Assembly: GCA_017624645.1 (NCBI GenBank)
Contig: JAGAMQ010000161.1
Span: 1-8,070, forward strand
Direction: 5' to 3'
DNA length: 8,070 bases
Origin: Oscillospiraceae bacterium
Lineage (GTDB): Bacteria > Bacillota > Clostridia > Oscillospirales > Oscillospiraceae
Position 1 is the first letter of the stretch, and every line of letters starts with the position of its first letter. The notes below the pieces were generated by a model. That model did not search any database. It was not told the origin of the DNA and saw only the letters and a list, made by a program, of their open reading frames with translations. The position numbers and the translations under genes are program-made. Below are positions 1 to 7,158 of the stretch, piece after piece.

Positions 1-882
1 CCTTTTCACCAAGCAGAACAGACTGATCAGCAACCCCCATGCCGTAACCGCCATCACAACAGACGCTGCAATGCGGATCCACAGGCCTCCACTGTAGTGC
101 CAGCCAAAACCAAAATCCAAAACCAGAAATCTGCCATTGGTCACAAACAGACTGGCACCGGAAAACAACAACGGCAGTATCCCAAATCGCCACAAAACAC
201 CAAAGGATTTCTTTCTTCTAAATAACCACGCAGTGAAAAGAAGCATCGCCCCGGCTGCAAGACCGCCCCAAAAAAGATACGCCATGGTCCAGTGGATTTC
301 ATCCCAGGGTGTTAAAGAGAAATCTCCCTGCCCGTACAGCAGGACGTTCTCACCGCCCACAAGTGACCCAGGATACCAAAAGCTTTCCTCATCGTACAGA
401 CTTACTGTATATGGGACAGGCTCACGGTCATTCATCCAGTCCGGAAGCCGTCGTGCCGGGATTCGACGGCTTGAAAACAGCACTCCGTTGCCTGCAGAAT
501 AGCTGCCCCCCACCTTTTCTGTCAGATGGATCTCCAGGGTGCCGTCATCGGCTACCGTAACGCCTGTCACAGCTTCCTCCGCAGTCAGCCAAACCTGAAC
601 ATTACTCAGTGTCCAGTATGCCGACAGGATAAGTCCAATGGCGCAAAGCACTGCCAGCACCAAAGCCAGACTTTTTATTCTTCCGTTATTTTTTATTTGT
701 TTGAAAGAAGATATATCCGTAAACTGTGGAAGCAGCAGTTCTTTTTCCATATACCTTAGTTCCTGTGCGCAATTTTCACAGGCAACGATATGTTCTTCCA
801 CCAATTCTCTGCTGCTACGGCTTGCAAGATTCTCCGCATACAAAGGCAGAAGGTCCATTACCAAATCACAGTTTCTATGCAT
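1..882 (-). CDS. Membrane anti-sigma factor with N-terminal zinc-finger (zf-HC2) domain, 3' end cut by window edge
   Basis: I translated this frame by hand: it is open for 294 codons from ATG at 882 to base 1 with no stop, so the C-terminus lies outside the window. Residues 1-45 look like a ZAS/zf-HC2 anti-sigma domain: Cys5, then His31-x3-Cys35-x2-Cys38, the HxxxCxxC zinc motif that binds and sequesters a cognate ECF sigma factor in the cytoplasm. A hydrophobic helix follows at about 71-92, then a presumably extracytoplasmic stretch of about 100 residues (94-195). Three more hydrophobic segments lie at about 198-221, 228-247 and 266-291. The start codon shares its A with the TAA stop of the upstream sigma gene, and a GGAGGT ribosome binding site lies 6-7 bases upstream inside that gene, so translational coupling is likely. 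The partner is inferred from the gene pair and the zinc motif. The signal sensed cannot be read from the sequence. Confidence 0.85.
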   Translation of the reverse strand, partial: MHRNCDLVMDLLPLYAENLASRSSRELVEEHIVACENCAQELRYMEKELLLPQFTDISSFKQIKNNGRIKSLALVLAVLCAIGLILSAYWTLSNVQVWLTAEEAVTGVTVADDGTLEIHLTEKVGGSYSAGNGVLFSSRRIPARRLPDWMNDREPVPYTVSLYDEESFWYPGSLVGGENVLLYGQGDFSLTPWDEIHWTMAYLFWGGLAAGAMLLFTAWLFRRKKSFGVLWRFGILPLLFSGASLFVTNGRFLVLDFGFGWHYSGGLWIRIAASVVMAVTAWGLLISLFCLVKR

Positions 883-1364
883 TATACCACCTCCATTGCC
901 TGCTGAATCCGTCTTCTTGCTCGGTGATAGGTCACACAAGCCCAGTTAGCATTTTTTTCAAACAAGGCCCCGATATCCTGAAAGGACAGTTGACCGAAGA
1001 CCCGAAGAGAAAACACCTCCTTATAGGGTTCCGGCAGGGTATGTAAAATCCTATGCACCTGCATTGCAAGCTGTTTATCTGCCACCTGTTCCTCTATACT
1101 CGCTGACGGGTCCGGTATGCTAAGTTCCTCCAAGGATACATTCCGTTCTGATTTGCGCAGGTGAGATATCCAGGTATTCCTACCCATTGCACAAAGCCAT
1201 GTTTGTATGTCACAGTCACCACGAAAATTTGGCAACGCCTTTAACGCCTTAAAAAATACATCTGCCGTGAGTTCTTCTGCAAGAGCCGGATCCTTACACA
1301 GCGCCAACAAATATAGGTGCACCGTTTTGAAATGCTCCTGATACACCTCTTCAAAATCAGTCAT
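882..1364 (-). CDS. ECF-family RNA polymerase sigma factor
   Basis: A 160-residue protein of typical length for an extracytoplasmic-function sigma factor, which directs RNA polymerase to a small regulon and has only sigma regions 2 and 4. Region 2 spans roughly residues 8-72, with the region 2.2-like ELTADVFFKAL around 31-41 and a DNA-melting/recognition part around 50-72 (TWLCAMGRNTWISHLRK). A variable acidic linker covers about 77-97. Region 4 is about 100-155, with its helix-turn-helix at about 127-153 (LSFQDIGALF, then NWACVTYHRARRRI). The ATG at 1364 follows a purine-rich GAGGGGGGTGAAAGG ribosome binding stretch. The gene overlaps the anti-sigma gene by one base (TAATG), the normal arrangement for such pairs. 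It lies downstream of a terminator, so it probably has its own promoter (see 1386-1413). The regulon cannot be predicted from this window. Confidence 0.93.
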   Translation of the reverse strand: MTDFEEVYQEHFKTVHLYLLALCKDPALAEELTADVFFKALKALPNFRGDCDIQTWLCAMGRNTWISHLRKSERNVSLEELSIPDPSASIEEQVADKQLAMQVHRILHTLPEPYKEVFSLRVFGQLSFQDIGALFEKNANWACVTYHRARRRIQQAMEVV

Positions 1365-1385
1365 CCTTTCACCCCCCTCAACTAT

Positions 1386-1413
1386 TAGACGCAGGTATTG
1401 TCATAATCTTACA
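1386..1413 (-). promoter_or_regulatory. Candidate autoregulated ECF-sigma promoter for the sigma/anti-sigma pair
   Basis: On the minus strand TGTAAG (1413-1408) is followed by 16 bases and then CGTCTA (1391-1386). This resembles promoters of Bacillus-type ECF sigma factors such as SigM, SigW and SigX (TGAAAC or TGTAAC, 16-17 bases, CGTC/CGTA/CGAC). A start a few bases after the -10 would give a leader of about 20 bases carrying the ribosome binding site of the sigma gene. ECF sigma factors commonly transcribe their own operon, so autoregulation is the natural reading. The assignment rests on motif similarity and position only. Confidence 0.5.
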
Positions 1414-1447
1414 AAAAAACAGGAAGCAACATGTTGCCTCCTGTTTT
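1413..1447 (-). terminator. Rho-independent terminator after the clpE-like gene
   Basis: Arms 1432-1447 and 1416-1431 are complementary over 16 positions. On the minus-strand transcript every position pairs, including one G-U wobble, whereas the plus-strand RNA would have an A-C mismatch. The hairpin folds around a small CAUG loop and is followed by seven U residues (1419-1413, the first four overlapping the stem's A-U base). It begins four bases after the TGA of the clpE-like gene, so it terminates that transcript and separates it from the sigma factor unit. Confidence 0.88.
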
Positions 1448-1451
1448 ATAA

Positions 1452-3737
1452 TCATTCAACGGAAATCAGTAGTTCTTCATTTTCCACGGTAACATGGATC
1501 CCGGAGATGGGTGTCTCAAAGGAATCGATGATCCGCTCAGAAATGGGGTCTTCCAATTCCTTCTGAATGGTTCTGCGCAGATTTCTGGCACCGTAGGTCA
1601 CAGAATACGCCTTCTTTACAAGGATGCTTCGCACACCCTCTGTCCAGGAAAGGGTCAGACCGCGGTTTTCAAGACCCTCCCGCAGTTCCTCAAGCATGAT
1701 ATCCGCAATACCAAGGAAATTCTCTTCCGTCAGATGGTTGAAAGTGATGATCTCATCCACCCGGTTAATAAATTCGGGTCTCAGGAATTCCTGCAGAGCC
1801 TTCATAGTCTTTTCCTTGACCATATCCTGATCCGTTCTGCCAAAGCCCAAACCGCCTACGCGACCCTCAGAGCCGGCATTGGAGGTCATGACAATGATGG
1901 TGTTTTCGAAATTCACCACTCTGCCTTGGGCATCGGTGATCCTGCCGTCGTCCAGCACCTGTAAAAGAATATTCAGCACGTCCGGGTGGGCTTTTTCCAG
2001 TTCGTCAAAGAGCACCACACTGTAGGGCTTACGGCGGATCTTCTCGGTAAGCTGACCTGCCTCATCATAGCCCACATAGCCGGGAGGAGAACCGATCAGC
2101 TTGGAAACGGTATGCTTTTCCATATACTCGGACATATCCAACCGGATCAGGGAATCCACGCTGTCAAACAGGTCATCAGCAAGGCGCTTCACAAGCTCCG
2201 TTTTACCCACGCCGGTGGGTCCTACAAAGATAAAGGAAACAGGCCGTTTCTTAGGAGAGATCCCTACACGGTTTCTGCGGATAGCTCGTGCCACCGCATC
2301 CACAGCCTCGTCCTGACCCACAATATGCTTTTTCAACCGATCAGACAAGCCCTTGATCTGCTGATACTCCTGTGCCTTGATCTTACTGGCGGGGATCTTG
2401 GTCCAAAGCTCAATGATCCGTGCCAGATTCTCCATAGTCACCGCAGGGGCAGGAACCTTTTCCAGCTCCTCGATCCGGGCCGCCAGCTGCAAAAGCTTAC
2501 TGCGAATGTTTGCCAGTCGCTCAAAATGCTCATTTTCTGTATCCTCGGTGAGCATCTGCAGCTCCAGCTGGTAGTCGTCCCGCTCCTTTTTCAGCTCCGC
2601 AAGCATGGAAATCTCCTTGCATCGCAGATTCACATCGGAGCAGGCCTCATCCAACAGGTCAATCGCCTTATCCGGCAGGAAGCGATCGGTAATATACCGC
2701 TCGGAAAGGATGACGCACTGCCGGGCGATCTCCGGAGAAATGGTGACCCCGTGGAACTGGGCGTATGCCTTGGAAATGCCCTGCATGATCTGACAGGCTT
2801 CCTCGATAGTAGGCTCCGCTACAGACACCGGCTGGAAACGCCGCTCCAATGCCGCATCCTTTTCGATATACTTTCGGTACTCATTGAAGGTGGTGGCACC
2901 CACTACCTGGATCTCACCTCTGGACAGGGCTGGCTTGAGAATGTTTGCCGCATTCATGGAGCCTTCCGCATCGCCGGCACCCACCAGATTGTGAACCTCA
3001 TCAATCACCAAAATAATGTTGCCGCACTCCTTGATCTCCCCGATCAAGCTCTTCATACGGCTTTCAAACTGACCCCGGAACTGGGTGCCTGCCACCAAAG
3101 CCGTCAGATCCAAAAGGAAGACTTCCTTATCCCGCAGCTTGTAAGGCACATCCCCGGCAGCGATCCGCTGGGCAAGTCCCTCGGCAATGGCAGTCTTACC
3201 AACACCCGGTTCACCGATCAGGCAGGGGTTGTTCTTCTGCCGGCGGTTCAGGATCTGAATGACCCGTTCCGTTTCCACATCTCTGCCGATGACCTTATCC
3301 AGCTTACCGTCTCTTGCTCTGCCGGTAAGATCCATACAATAGGTGTCGAGAAATTTGTGTTTCTTATTCTTCTTTTTCTTCCCGTCTTCTTCCCCCTCCT
3401 CCTGCTTTTCTGCAGGGGGATCGTTTTTCTTTGCAGGAGGATTGCCCCCAAAGAGCTGGTTCAGCAGCGGGAAGGTGGCAGTTCTGCCTTCGGTTTCATC
3501 ATCCTCACCGTCGCCGCTGTCCATCTGCCCGAACATTCCGCTCATTTCATCGGAGATTTCGTCCAGGTCTTCATCGGAGAAGCCCATCTGCTTCACAGCG
3601 GAATCGATTTGAGGGATGCCCAGGCTTCTTGCACACTTAAGGCAGTAGCCTTCATTCATAGTTACGCCGTTTTCCACCTTGGTAATGAAAACGACGGCTA
3701 CATTCTTCTTACATTTCGTACACATCTTCATCTGCAT
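1452..3737 (-). CDS. clpE: ClpE-type AAA+ unfoldase (Clp ATPase with N-terminal zinc finger)
   Basis: A Hsp100/Clp ATPase that would unfold proteins and feed them to ClpP. Residue numbers count from the GTG at 3746. Cys9, Cys12, Cys35 and Cys38 form a CX2CX22CX2C zinc finger, the hallmark of ClpE; the double Clp_N repeat of ClpA/ClpC is absent. A charged linker follows (about 55-131). AAA domain 1 has Walker A GEPGVGKT (178-185), Walker B ILVIDE (245-250) and arginines at 302-303. A short coiled-coil middle domain lies at about 375-430. AAA domain 2 has Walker A GPTGVGKT (509-516), pore loop GYVG (556-559), Walker B VVLFDE (577-582), the ClpP-docking-like LGF (633-635) and sensor-2 GARNLRR (719-725). 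In-frame starts lie at 3746 (GTG), 3743, 3737 and 3731. I prefer 3737 because GGAG lies 8 bases upstream, which gives 761 residues. The 73-base gap from truA suggests a promoter of its own; an intrinsic terminator follows. ClpC is the main alternative name, but the zinc finger argues for ClpE. Confidence 0.9.
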   Translation of the reverse strand: MQMKMCTKCKKNVAVVFITKVENGVTMNEGYCLKCARSLGIPQIDSAVKQMGFSDEDLDEISDEMSGMFGQMDSGDGEDDETEGRTATFPLLNQLFGGNPPAKKNDPPAEKQEEGEEDGKKKKNKKHKFLDTYCMDLTGRARDGKLDKVIGRDVETERVIQILNRRQKNNPCLIGEPGVGKTAIAEGLAQRIAAGDVPYKLRDKEVFLLDLTALVAGTQFRGQFESRMKSLIGEIKECGNIILVIDEVHNLVGAGDAEGSMNAANILKPALSRGEIQVVGATTFNEYRKYIEKDAALERRFQPVSVAEPTIEEACQIMQGISKAYAQFHGVTISPEIARQCVILSERYITDRFLPDKAIDLLDEACSDVNLRCKEISMLAELKKERDDYQLELQMLTEDTENEHFERLANIRSKLLQLAARIEELEKVPAPAVTMENLARIIELWTKIPASKIKAQEYQQIKGLSDRLKKHIVGQDEAVDAVARAIRRNRVGISPKKRPVSFIFVGPTGVGKTELVKRLADDLFDSVDSLIRLDMSEYMEKHTVSKLIGSPPGYVGYDEAGQLTEKIRRKPYSVVLFDELEKAHPDVLNILLQVLDDGRITDAQGRVVNFENTIIVMTSNAGSEGRVGGLGFGRTDQDMVKEKTMKALQEFLRPEFINRVDEIITFNHLTEENFLGIADIMLEELREGLENRGLTLSWTEGVRSILVKKAYSVTYGARNLRRTIQKELEDPISERIIDSFETPISGIHVTVENEELLISVE

Positions 3738-3745
3738 ACTCATCA

Positions 3746-3749
3746 CTCC
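3746..3749 (-). promoter_or_regulatory. Ribosome binding site deciding the clpE start
   Basis: GGAG on the minus strand lies 8 bases before the ATG at 3737 but only 2 bases before the ATG at 3743, and it abuts the GTG at 3744-3746 or the overlapping reading. Normal Shine-Dalgarno spacing therefore favours the ATG at 3737 over the longer forms. Confidence 0.5.
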
Positions 3750-3756
3750 GTTTCTG

Positions 3757-3783
3757 CCGGTGATGATAGCACATTTTCACCGG
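3757..3783. repeat. Inverted repeat CCGGTGA-13-TCACCGG, possible operator
   Basis: Perfect 7-base arms at 3757-3763 and 3777-3783 are separated by 13 bases. The repeat surrounds the candidate -10 element of the clpE-like gene. No T-tract follows the hairpin on the minus strand, so it is a poor terminator for truA; a repressor site or a 5' leader structure is more plausible. It does not resemble the tandem heptad GGTCAAA of the CtsR operator that controls clpE in Bacillus. The binding protein is unknown. Confidence 0.45.
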
Positions 3784-3791
3784 AAAAGGAA
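3763..3791 (-). promoter_or_regulatory. Candidate promoter for the clpE-like gene
   Basis: The minus strand reads TGCTATCAT (3771-3763), an extended -10 element (TG-N-TATCAT, 5 of 6 to TATAAT). A weak -35 TTCCTT lies 17 bases upstream (3791-3786). Transcription would begin near 3756, leaving a leader of about 20 bases with the GGAG ribosome binding site. The -10 lies inside the inverted repeat at 3757-3783. Motif inference only. Confidence 0.4.
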
Positions 3792-3810
3792 AAACAAATT
3801 ATGAACATTC

Positions 3811-4581
3811 TCAATTTTGGAGGCACTCAAATTTTTCCACCCCGTCATCATACCAAAGGTGGGTCATATACAGTCCTCCGGGAGGTACTGTAGGTCCGGC
3901 TGCGGTCCGGTTGCCGGAATCTAAGATATCACCGATCTGCTCCGGCTTGATCTTTCCCTCTGCCGCATAGACCACCGTACCTGCCATGGCGCGAGCCATA
4001 TTATAAAGGAAGCCGTTGGCACAGACCCGAAGCAGGATCAGATCCCCCCGGCGCTCCACCTTATAGTAATATACTGTGCGGACAGTGGACTTTACATCCG
4101 TACCAACAGATCGAACCGCCGCAAAATCGTGGGTGCCCACAAACTGATCCGCCGCTGCCTGCATGATCTTTTCATCCAAATGCTTGGGGTAAAACCATGC
4201 ACGATTCACATAAAAAGGATCTCTCACCCGGCTGTTATAGATGATATAGGTATATTCCTTCCGGGCACAGGAACCAATGGCATTGAAATCCTCATGGACA
4301 TCAAACGCCTTTGTGACCACGATATCCACAGGCAGATGGGTATTCAGCGCATAGGGCAGCCGCTCTGCCGGAATGGAAGAGCTTGTACGAAAATTGGCAA
4401 CATAGCACTTCGCATGGACCCCTGCATCGGTTCTTCCGCAGCCGGTCACATGAACCTCATGGCCAACCACCATTGCAGCTGCCTTTTGCAATGTCTGCTG
4501 AACGGTGGCAAGATTTTTCTGCATCTGCCAACCGTGGTATGCAGTACCCTCATAGGTCAAAAACAAGGCAATATTTCGCAT
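3811..4581 (-). CDS. truA: tRNA pseudouridine synthase A (TruA)
   Basis: A 256-residue protein of normal TruA length. TruA isomerises uridine to pseudouridine at positions 38-40 of the anticodon stem-loop of many tRNAs. The family signature GCGRTDAGVHA is at residues 47-57, with the catalytic aspartate at Asp52. The N-terminal MRNIALFLTYEGTAYHGWQ and the later GFLYNMAR and GLYMTHLWY stretches are also typical. The ATG at 4581 is preferred over the upstream in-frame ATG at 4626: GAGG lies 5 bases before it, and the longer form would add residues unlike the family and overlap ecfT. The ribosome binding site overlaps the ecfT stop (TGAGG) and only 7 bases separate the genes, so truA is very probably cotranscribed with the ECF transporter genes, a common order in Bacillota. 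The ribosomal protein genes rplM and rpsI that often follow truA are absent; a clpE-like gene comes next. Confidence 0.96.
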   Translation of the reverse strand: MRNIALFLTYEGTAYHGWQMQKNLATVQQTLQKAAAMVVGHEVHVTGCGRTDAGVHAKCYVANFRTSSSIPAERLPYALNTHLPVDIVVTKAFDVHEDFNAIGSCARKEYTYIIYNSRVRDPFYVNRAWFYPKHLDEKIMQAAADQFVGTHDFAAVRSVGTDVKSTVRTVYYYKVERRGDLILLRVCANGFLYNMARAMAGTVVYAAEGKIKPEQIGDILDSGNRTAAGPTVPPGGLYMTHLWYDDGVEKFECLQN

Positions 4582-4588
4582 CTCTACC

Positions 4589-5395
4589 TCACAGACCGAA
4601 GCTGCCAAGGACAAAAACCGCAGCAAGGAGCACTACGCCAACACCAAAGCCCTTGAAATCCAAAAGCTTATAGCGCAGCAGCTTCATCTTTGTTCTGCCG
4701 TCGCCGCCCTGATAACAGCGACATTCCATGGCGGTAGCCAGCTCATCTGCCCGGCGGAAAGCGCTGATAAACAGCGGCACCAAAATCGGCACCAAAGCCT
4801 TCACACGGTCCAGCAGGCTGCCGCTTTCAAAATCCGCACCCCTTGCTTTCTGAGCAGACATGATCTTATCGGTCTCTTCAATGAGGGTGGGGATAAACCG
4901 CATGGCAATACACATCATCATCGCCAGCTCATGCACCGGAAGATGCAATTTCTTCAAGGGACCCAACAGGGATTCCAGTCCGTCCGTCAAGGAAATCGGC
5001 GACGTGGTATAAGTCAACAGGAAAGTGCCGGTGATCAGCATCAGAATCCGCAGGACCATAAAAAATGCACGGATGATGCCCTCCAGTGTAATACTGATTC
5101 CCCAAAAGGACACCAGCACAGTTTCACCGGCAGTAAAGAAAATATTCAAAATGCCGGTGAATATCAAAATAAATACCAGCGGCTTCATGCCGTGGAGGAT
5201 GGATTTCAGCGGGATCTGGGAAACGGCAATAGAAATTGCCAAAAAGGCAAAGACCACGCCATAACTCACCCAGTTACCGGCACTAAACAGCGCTACGATA
5301 TATACCACCAGAAGAATCAGCTTGGTTCGAGGATCCAGTCTGTGAACAGGGGAATTCCCCGGGAAATACTGACCGAGAGTAATGTCTTTAAGCAT
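4589..5395 (-). CDS. ecfT: Energy-coupling factor transporter transmembrane protein EcfT
   Basis: A 268-residue integral membrane protein, the T component that couples ATP hydrolysis by EcfA1/EcfA2 to movement of a substrate-binding S component in vitamin and metal uptake. The N-terminal YFPGNSPVHRLDPRTKL (10-26) is characteristic of EcfT. Hydrophobic segments lie at about 25-60, 70-90, 105-130 and near the C-terminus (249-267). The long cytoplasmic coupling region carries two motifs that dock on the ATPases: KARGAD (183-188) and AMECRCYQGG (222-231), where the usual ARG of the second motif reads CRC. The ATG at 5395 has an AGGAGG site 8 bases upstream, inside the end of ecfA2; the genes overlap by 8 bases, implying coupled translation. 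No S component lies nearby, so substrate specificity cannot be told. Confidence 0.95.
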   Translation of the reverse strand: MLKDITLGQYFPGNSPVHRLDPRTKLILLVVYIVALFSAGNWVSYGVVFAFLAISIAVSQIPLKSILHGMKPLVFILIFTGILNIFFTAGETVLVSFWGISITLEGIIRAFFMVLRILMLITGTFLLTYTTSPISLTDGLESLLGPLKKLHLPVHELAMMMCIAMRFIPTLIEETDKIMSAQKARGADFESGSLLDRVKALVPILVPLFISAFRRADELATAMECRCYQGGDGRTKMKLLRYKLLDFKGFGVGVVLLAAVFVLGSFGL

Positions 5396-6251
5396 AGCAA
5401 GACCCTCCTGTCAGTTTTTTGATCTGCGCAACCACCTGCTCTACGGTATAGACCTGCTCTACTGGAAGTCCCATCTGCTGCAGGCGCAAAAAGACCTGGG
5501 TGATCTGGGGAATATCCAGTCCCATCTCCAGAAGCTCCTCTGCTCTGGCAAACACCTGTGCAGGTGTTCCATCCATGACCAGCCGGGAACCGTTCATAAC
5601 CAACAGTCGGTCCGTCAGTCTGGCAACGTCAGTCATGGAGTGGCTAACCATCATGACCGTGGCCTTTTTCGCCTGCCGGTAAGCGTTGATGTTTGCAAGG
5701 ATCTCTTCCCTGCCTTCCGGGTCAAGTCCGGCAGTGGGTTCATCCAGGATCAGCACCTCCGGCTCCATGGCGATGACACCGGCAATGGCAACACGGCGCT
5801 TTTGTCCGCCGGACAAATCAAAGGGAGATACCTCCAGCTGCTGGGCAGTGATACCCACAAGCTCTGCCGCTTCCCGGACACGACGGTCAATCTCCTGTGC
5901 ATCCAGCTTCATATTTTTGGGTCCAAATGCTATGTCCTTGTACACCGTTTCCTCGAAAAGCTGATACTCCGGGTACTGGAACACCAGTCCCACTCGAAAT
6001 CGGCTTTGCCGGGTGGCAGTTTTATTCTCCCATATATCCTGTCCATCCAGCAAAATTTTGCCGGAGATAGGCTTCAAAAGCCCGTTCAAATGCTGCATCA
6101 GGGTAGATTTACCCGAGCCGGTGTGTCCGATCACGCCAATGAACTCGCCACGCTCTACCTGAAAAGAAACATCTGTCAATGCAGCGTGCTCAAAGGGTGT
6201 ACCGGCACTGTATATATGATTTAGGTTTTCAACCTGTAAGATCGGTGCCAC
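5388..6251 (-). CDS. ecfA2: Energy-coupling factor transporter ATP-binding protein EcfA2
   Basis: A 287-residue cytoplasmic ABC ATPase, one of the two non-identical ATPases of an ECF transporter. Walker A GHTGSGKST is at 42-50, the Q-loop Gln at 92 in the EcfA2-typical FQYPEYQLFEETVYKDIAFG (91-110), the signature LSGGQKRR at 146-153, Walker B VLILDE at 166-171, D-loop AGLDP at 174-178 and switch His at 204. All catalytic residues are present. The start is a GTG at 6251 with an AGGAGG site 8 bases upstream. It follows ecfA1 by 19 bases and its last codons contain the ecfT ribosome binding site. The C-terminal part (about 225-287) is the usual EcfA dimerisation region. Assignment as A2 rather than A1 rests on the FQYPE signature and the gene order. 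Confidence 0.95.
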   Translation of the reverse strand: MAPILQVENLNHIYSAGTPFEHAALTDVSFQVERGEFIGVIGHTGSGKSTLMQHLNGLLKPISGKILLDGQDIWENKTATRQSRFRVGLVFQYPEYQLFEETVYKDIAFGPKNMKLDAQEIDRRVREAAELVGITAQQLEVSPFDLSGGQKRRVAIAGVIAMEPEVLILDEPTAGLDPEGREEILANINAYRQAKKATVMMVSHSMTDVARLTDRLLVMNGSRLVMDGTPAQVFARAEELLEMGLDIPQITQVFLRLQQMGLPVEQVYTVEQVVAQIKKLTGGSCYA

Positions 6252-6270
6252 GATTCTAACCTCCTGTGGG

Positions 6271-7119
6271 TCAAGCCTTTATTGCATCATAAAGTGCCTG
6301 CGCACATTCTTCTGTATCCAGCCGGTCAAGGGGCAGCCGGAAGCCCTCATCGTTAAGCGCCTTGCAAAGCTCTACCGTTTCCGGTGCAGCAAGGCGAATA
6401 CTGTGAAGCAGCTCCACATGGGAGAATACTTCCCGGGGTGTTCCGTCAGACACAACCTGTCCTTTCGAAAGGACCACGACCCGGTCTGCCTGGGCAGCCT
6501 CGTCCATGTGATGGGTGATCAGGATGACCGTGATTCCCTTTTCCCGGTTCAGCTTCAGAACAGTCTCCATAACCTCCCGGCGTCCTTTAGGGTCCAGCAT
6601 TGCCGTGGGTTCATCCAGTACAATGCATTTGGGTTCCATGGCAATGATGCCTGCAATGGCTACCCGCTGCTTCTGTCCACCGGAGAGAAGATGGGGCGCG
6701 TGGCTACGGTATTCAAACATACCCACCTGCTGCAATGCCCGGTCCACCCGCTGGCGGATCATGGGGCTGGCCACGCCGAGATTTTCCGGCCCGAAAGCAA
6801 CATCCTCTTCCACCACATTGGCGACGATCTGATTGTCCGGGTTCTGAAACACCATACCCATGCTGCGGCGGATCGGGATGATTTTTTCCTCATCGGATGT
6901 ATCCATGCCGCAAACATAAACCTTGCCGCCACAGGGCAGCAAAATGGCGTTAAAATGCTTGGCAAGAGTGGATTTTCCGCATCCGTTACCACCCAAAACT
7001 GCCACAAAGCTGCCTTGCTCCACGGTCAGAGACAAGTCTTCAAATACGGCAACGCCGGGCGTGTTATCCACGCCCGGATAGCTGTATGAAAGATGCTCCA
7101 CAGAAACTGCTGTAGGCAA
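6271..7119 (-). CDS. ecfA1: Energy-coupling factor transporter ATP-binding protein EcfA1
   Basis: The partner ATPase of EcfA2. Numbering from the longest frame (ATG 7137): Walker A GGNGCGKST 49-57, Q-loop Gln98 within the EcfA1-typical FQNPDNQIVANVVEEDVAFG (97-116), signature LSGGQKQR 151-158, Walker B CIVLDE 171-176, D-loop AMLDP 179-183 and switch His209. Start choice: the ATG at 7137 has no good ribosome binding site, whereas a TTG at 7119 has GGAGG with a 7-base spacer, and the resulting protein (PTAVSVEHLSYSYPG after Met) begins where EcfA1 proteins usually do. I therefore annotate the TTG start, 282 residues; the ATG form would be 288. It follows the methyltransferase gene by about 40 bases without a visible terminator, and ecfA2 follows after 19 bases, so the genes are probably one transcript. 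Confidence 0.94.
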   Translation of the reverse strand: MPTAVSVEHLSYSYPGVDNTPGVAVFEDLSLTVEQGSFVAVLGGNGCGKSTLAKHFNAILLPCGGKVYVCGMDTSDEEKIIPIRRSMGMVFQNPDNQIVANVVEEDVAFGPENLGVASPMIRQRVDRALQQVGMFEYRSHAPHLLSGGQKQRVAIAGIIAMEPKCIVLDEPTAMLDPKGRREVMETVLKLNREKGITVILITHHMDEAAQADRVVVLSKGQVVSDGTPREVFSHVELLHSIRLAAPETVELCKALNDEGFRLPLDRLDTEECAQALYDAIKA

Positions 7120-7126
7120 ACCAATT

Positions 7127-7131
7127 CCTCC
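7127..7131 (-). promoter_or_regulatory. Ribosome binding site supporting a TTG start of ecfA1
   Basis: GGAGG on the minus strand is 7 bases before TTG at 7119-7117. It lies inside the codons that would be translated if the upstream ATG at 7137 were used, and no comparable site precedes that ATG. This makes the TTG the better start. Confidence 0.6.
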
Positions 7132-7158
7132 ATTCATAAAAGGAAGTTCTATCCTATG

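Noticed and set aside
1409..1437. A seven-codon minus-strand frame (ATG at 1432, TAA at 1411-1409) preceded by AGGAGG, inside the terminator hairpin.
   Set aside because: The AGGAGG and ATG are parts of the self-complementary terminator stem and loop, the spacing is short (4 bases), and the stem would be paired or transcription ended there. Most likely chance.
3757..3783. The CCGGTGA/TCACCGG hairpin as an intrinsic terminator for truA.
   Set aside because: No run of T follows it on the minus strand, the loop is 13 bases, and a -10 element lies within it.
1986..3893. A 635-codon open frame on the plus strand, antisense to the clpE-like gene and running into the end of truA.
   Set aside because: It lies entirely opposite two strongly recognisable genes, its translation resembles no family, has no convincing ribosome binding site, and long antisense frames are expected from the codon bias of a GC-rich gene.
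4581..4626. Longer truA form starting at ATG 4626.
   Set aside because: It would overlap ecfT by about 38 bases in another frame, and the added 15 residues are not TruA-like, whereas ATG 4581 has GAGG at proper spacing and begins with the family N-terminus.
4589..7137. Reading the nearby 'ECF' transporter and 'ECF' sigma factor as one functional system.
   Set aside because: The shared abbreviation is a coincidence (energy-coupling factor versus extracytoplasmic function). A terminator and the clpE and truA genes separate them, and nothing in the sequence links them.
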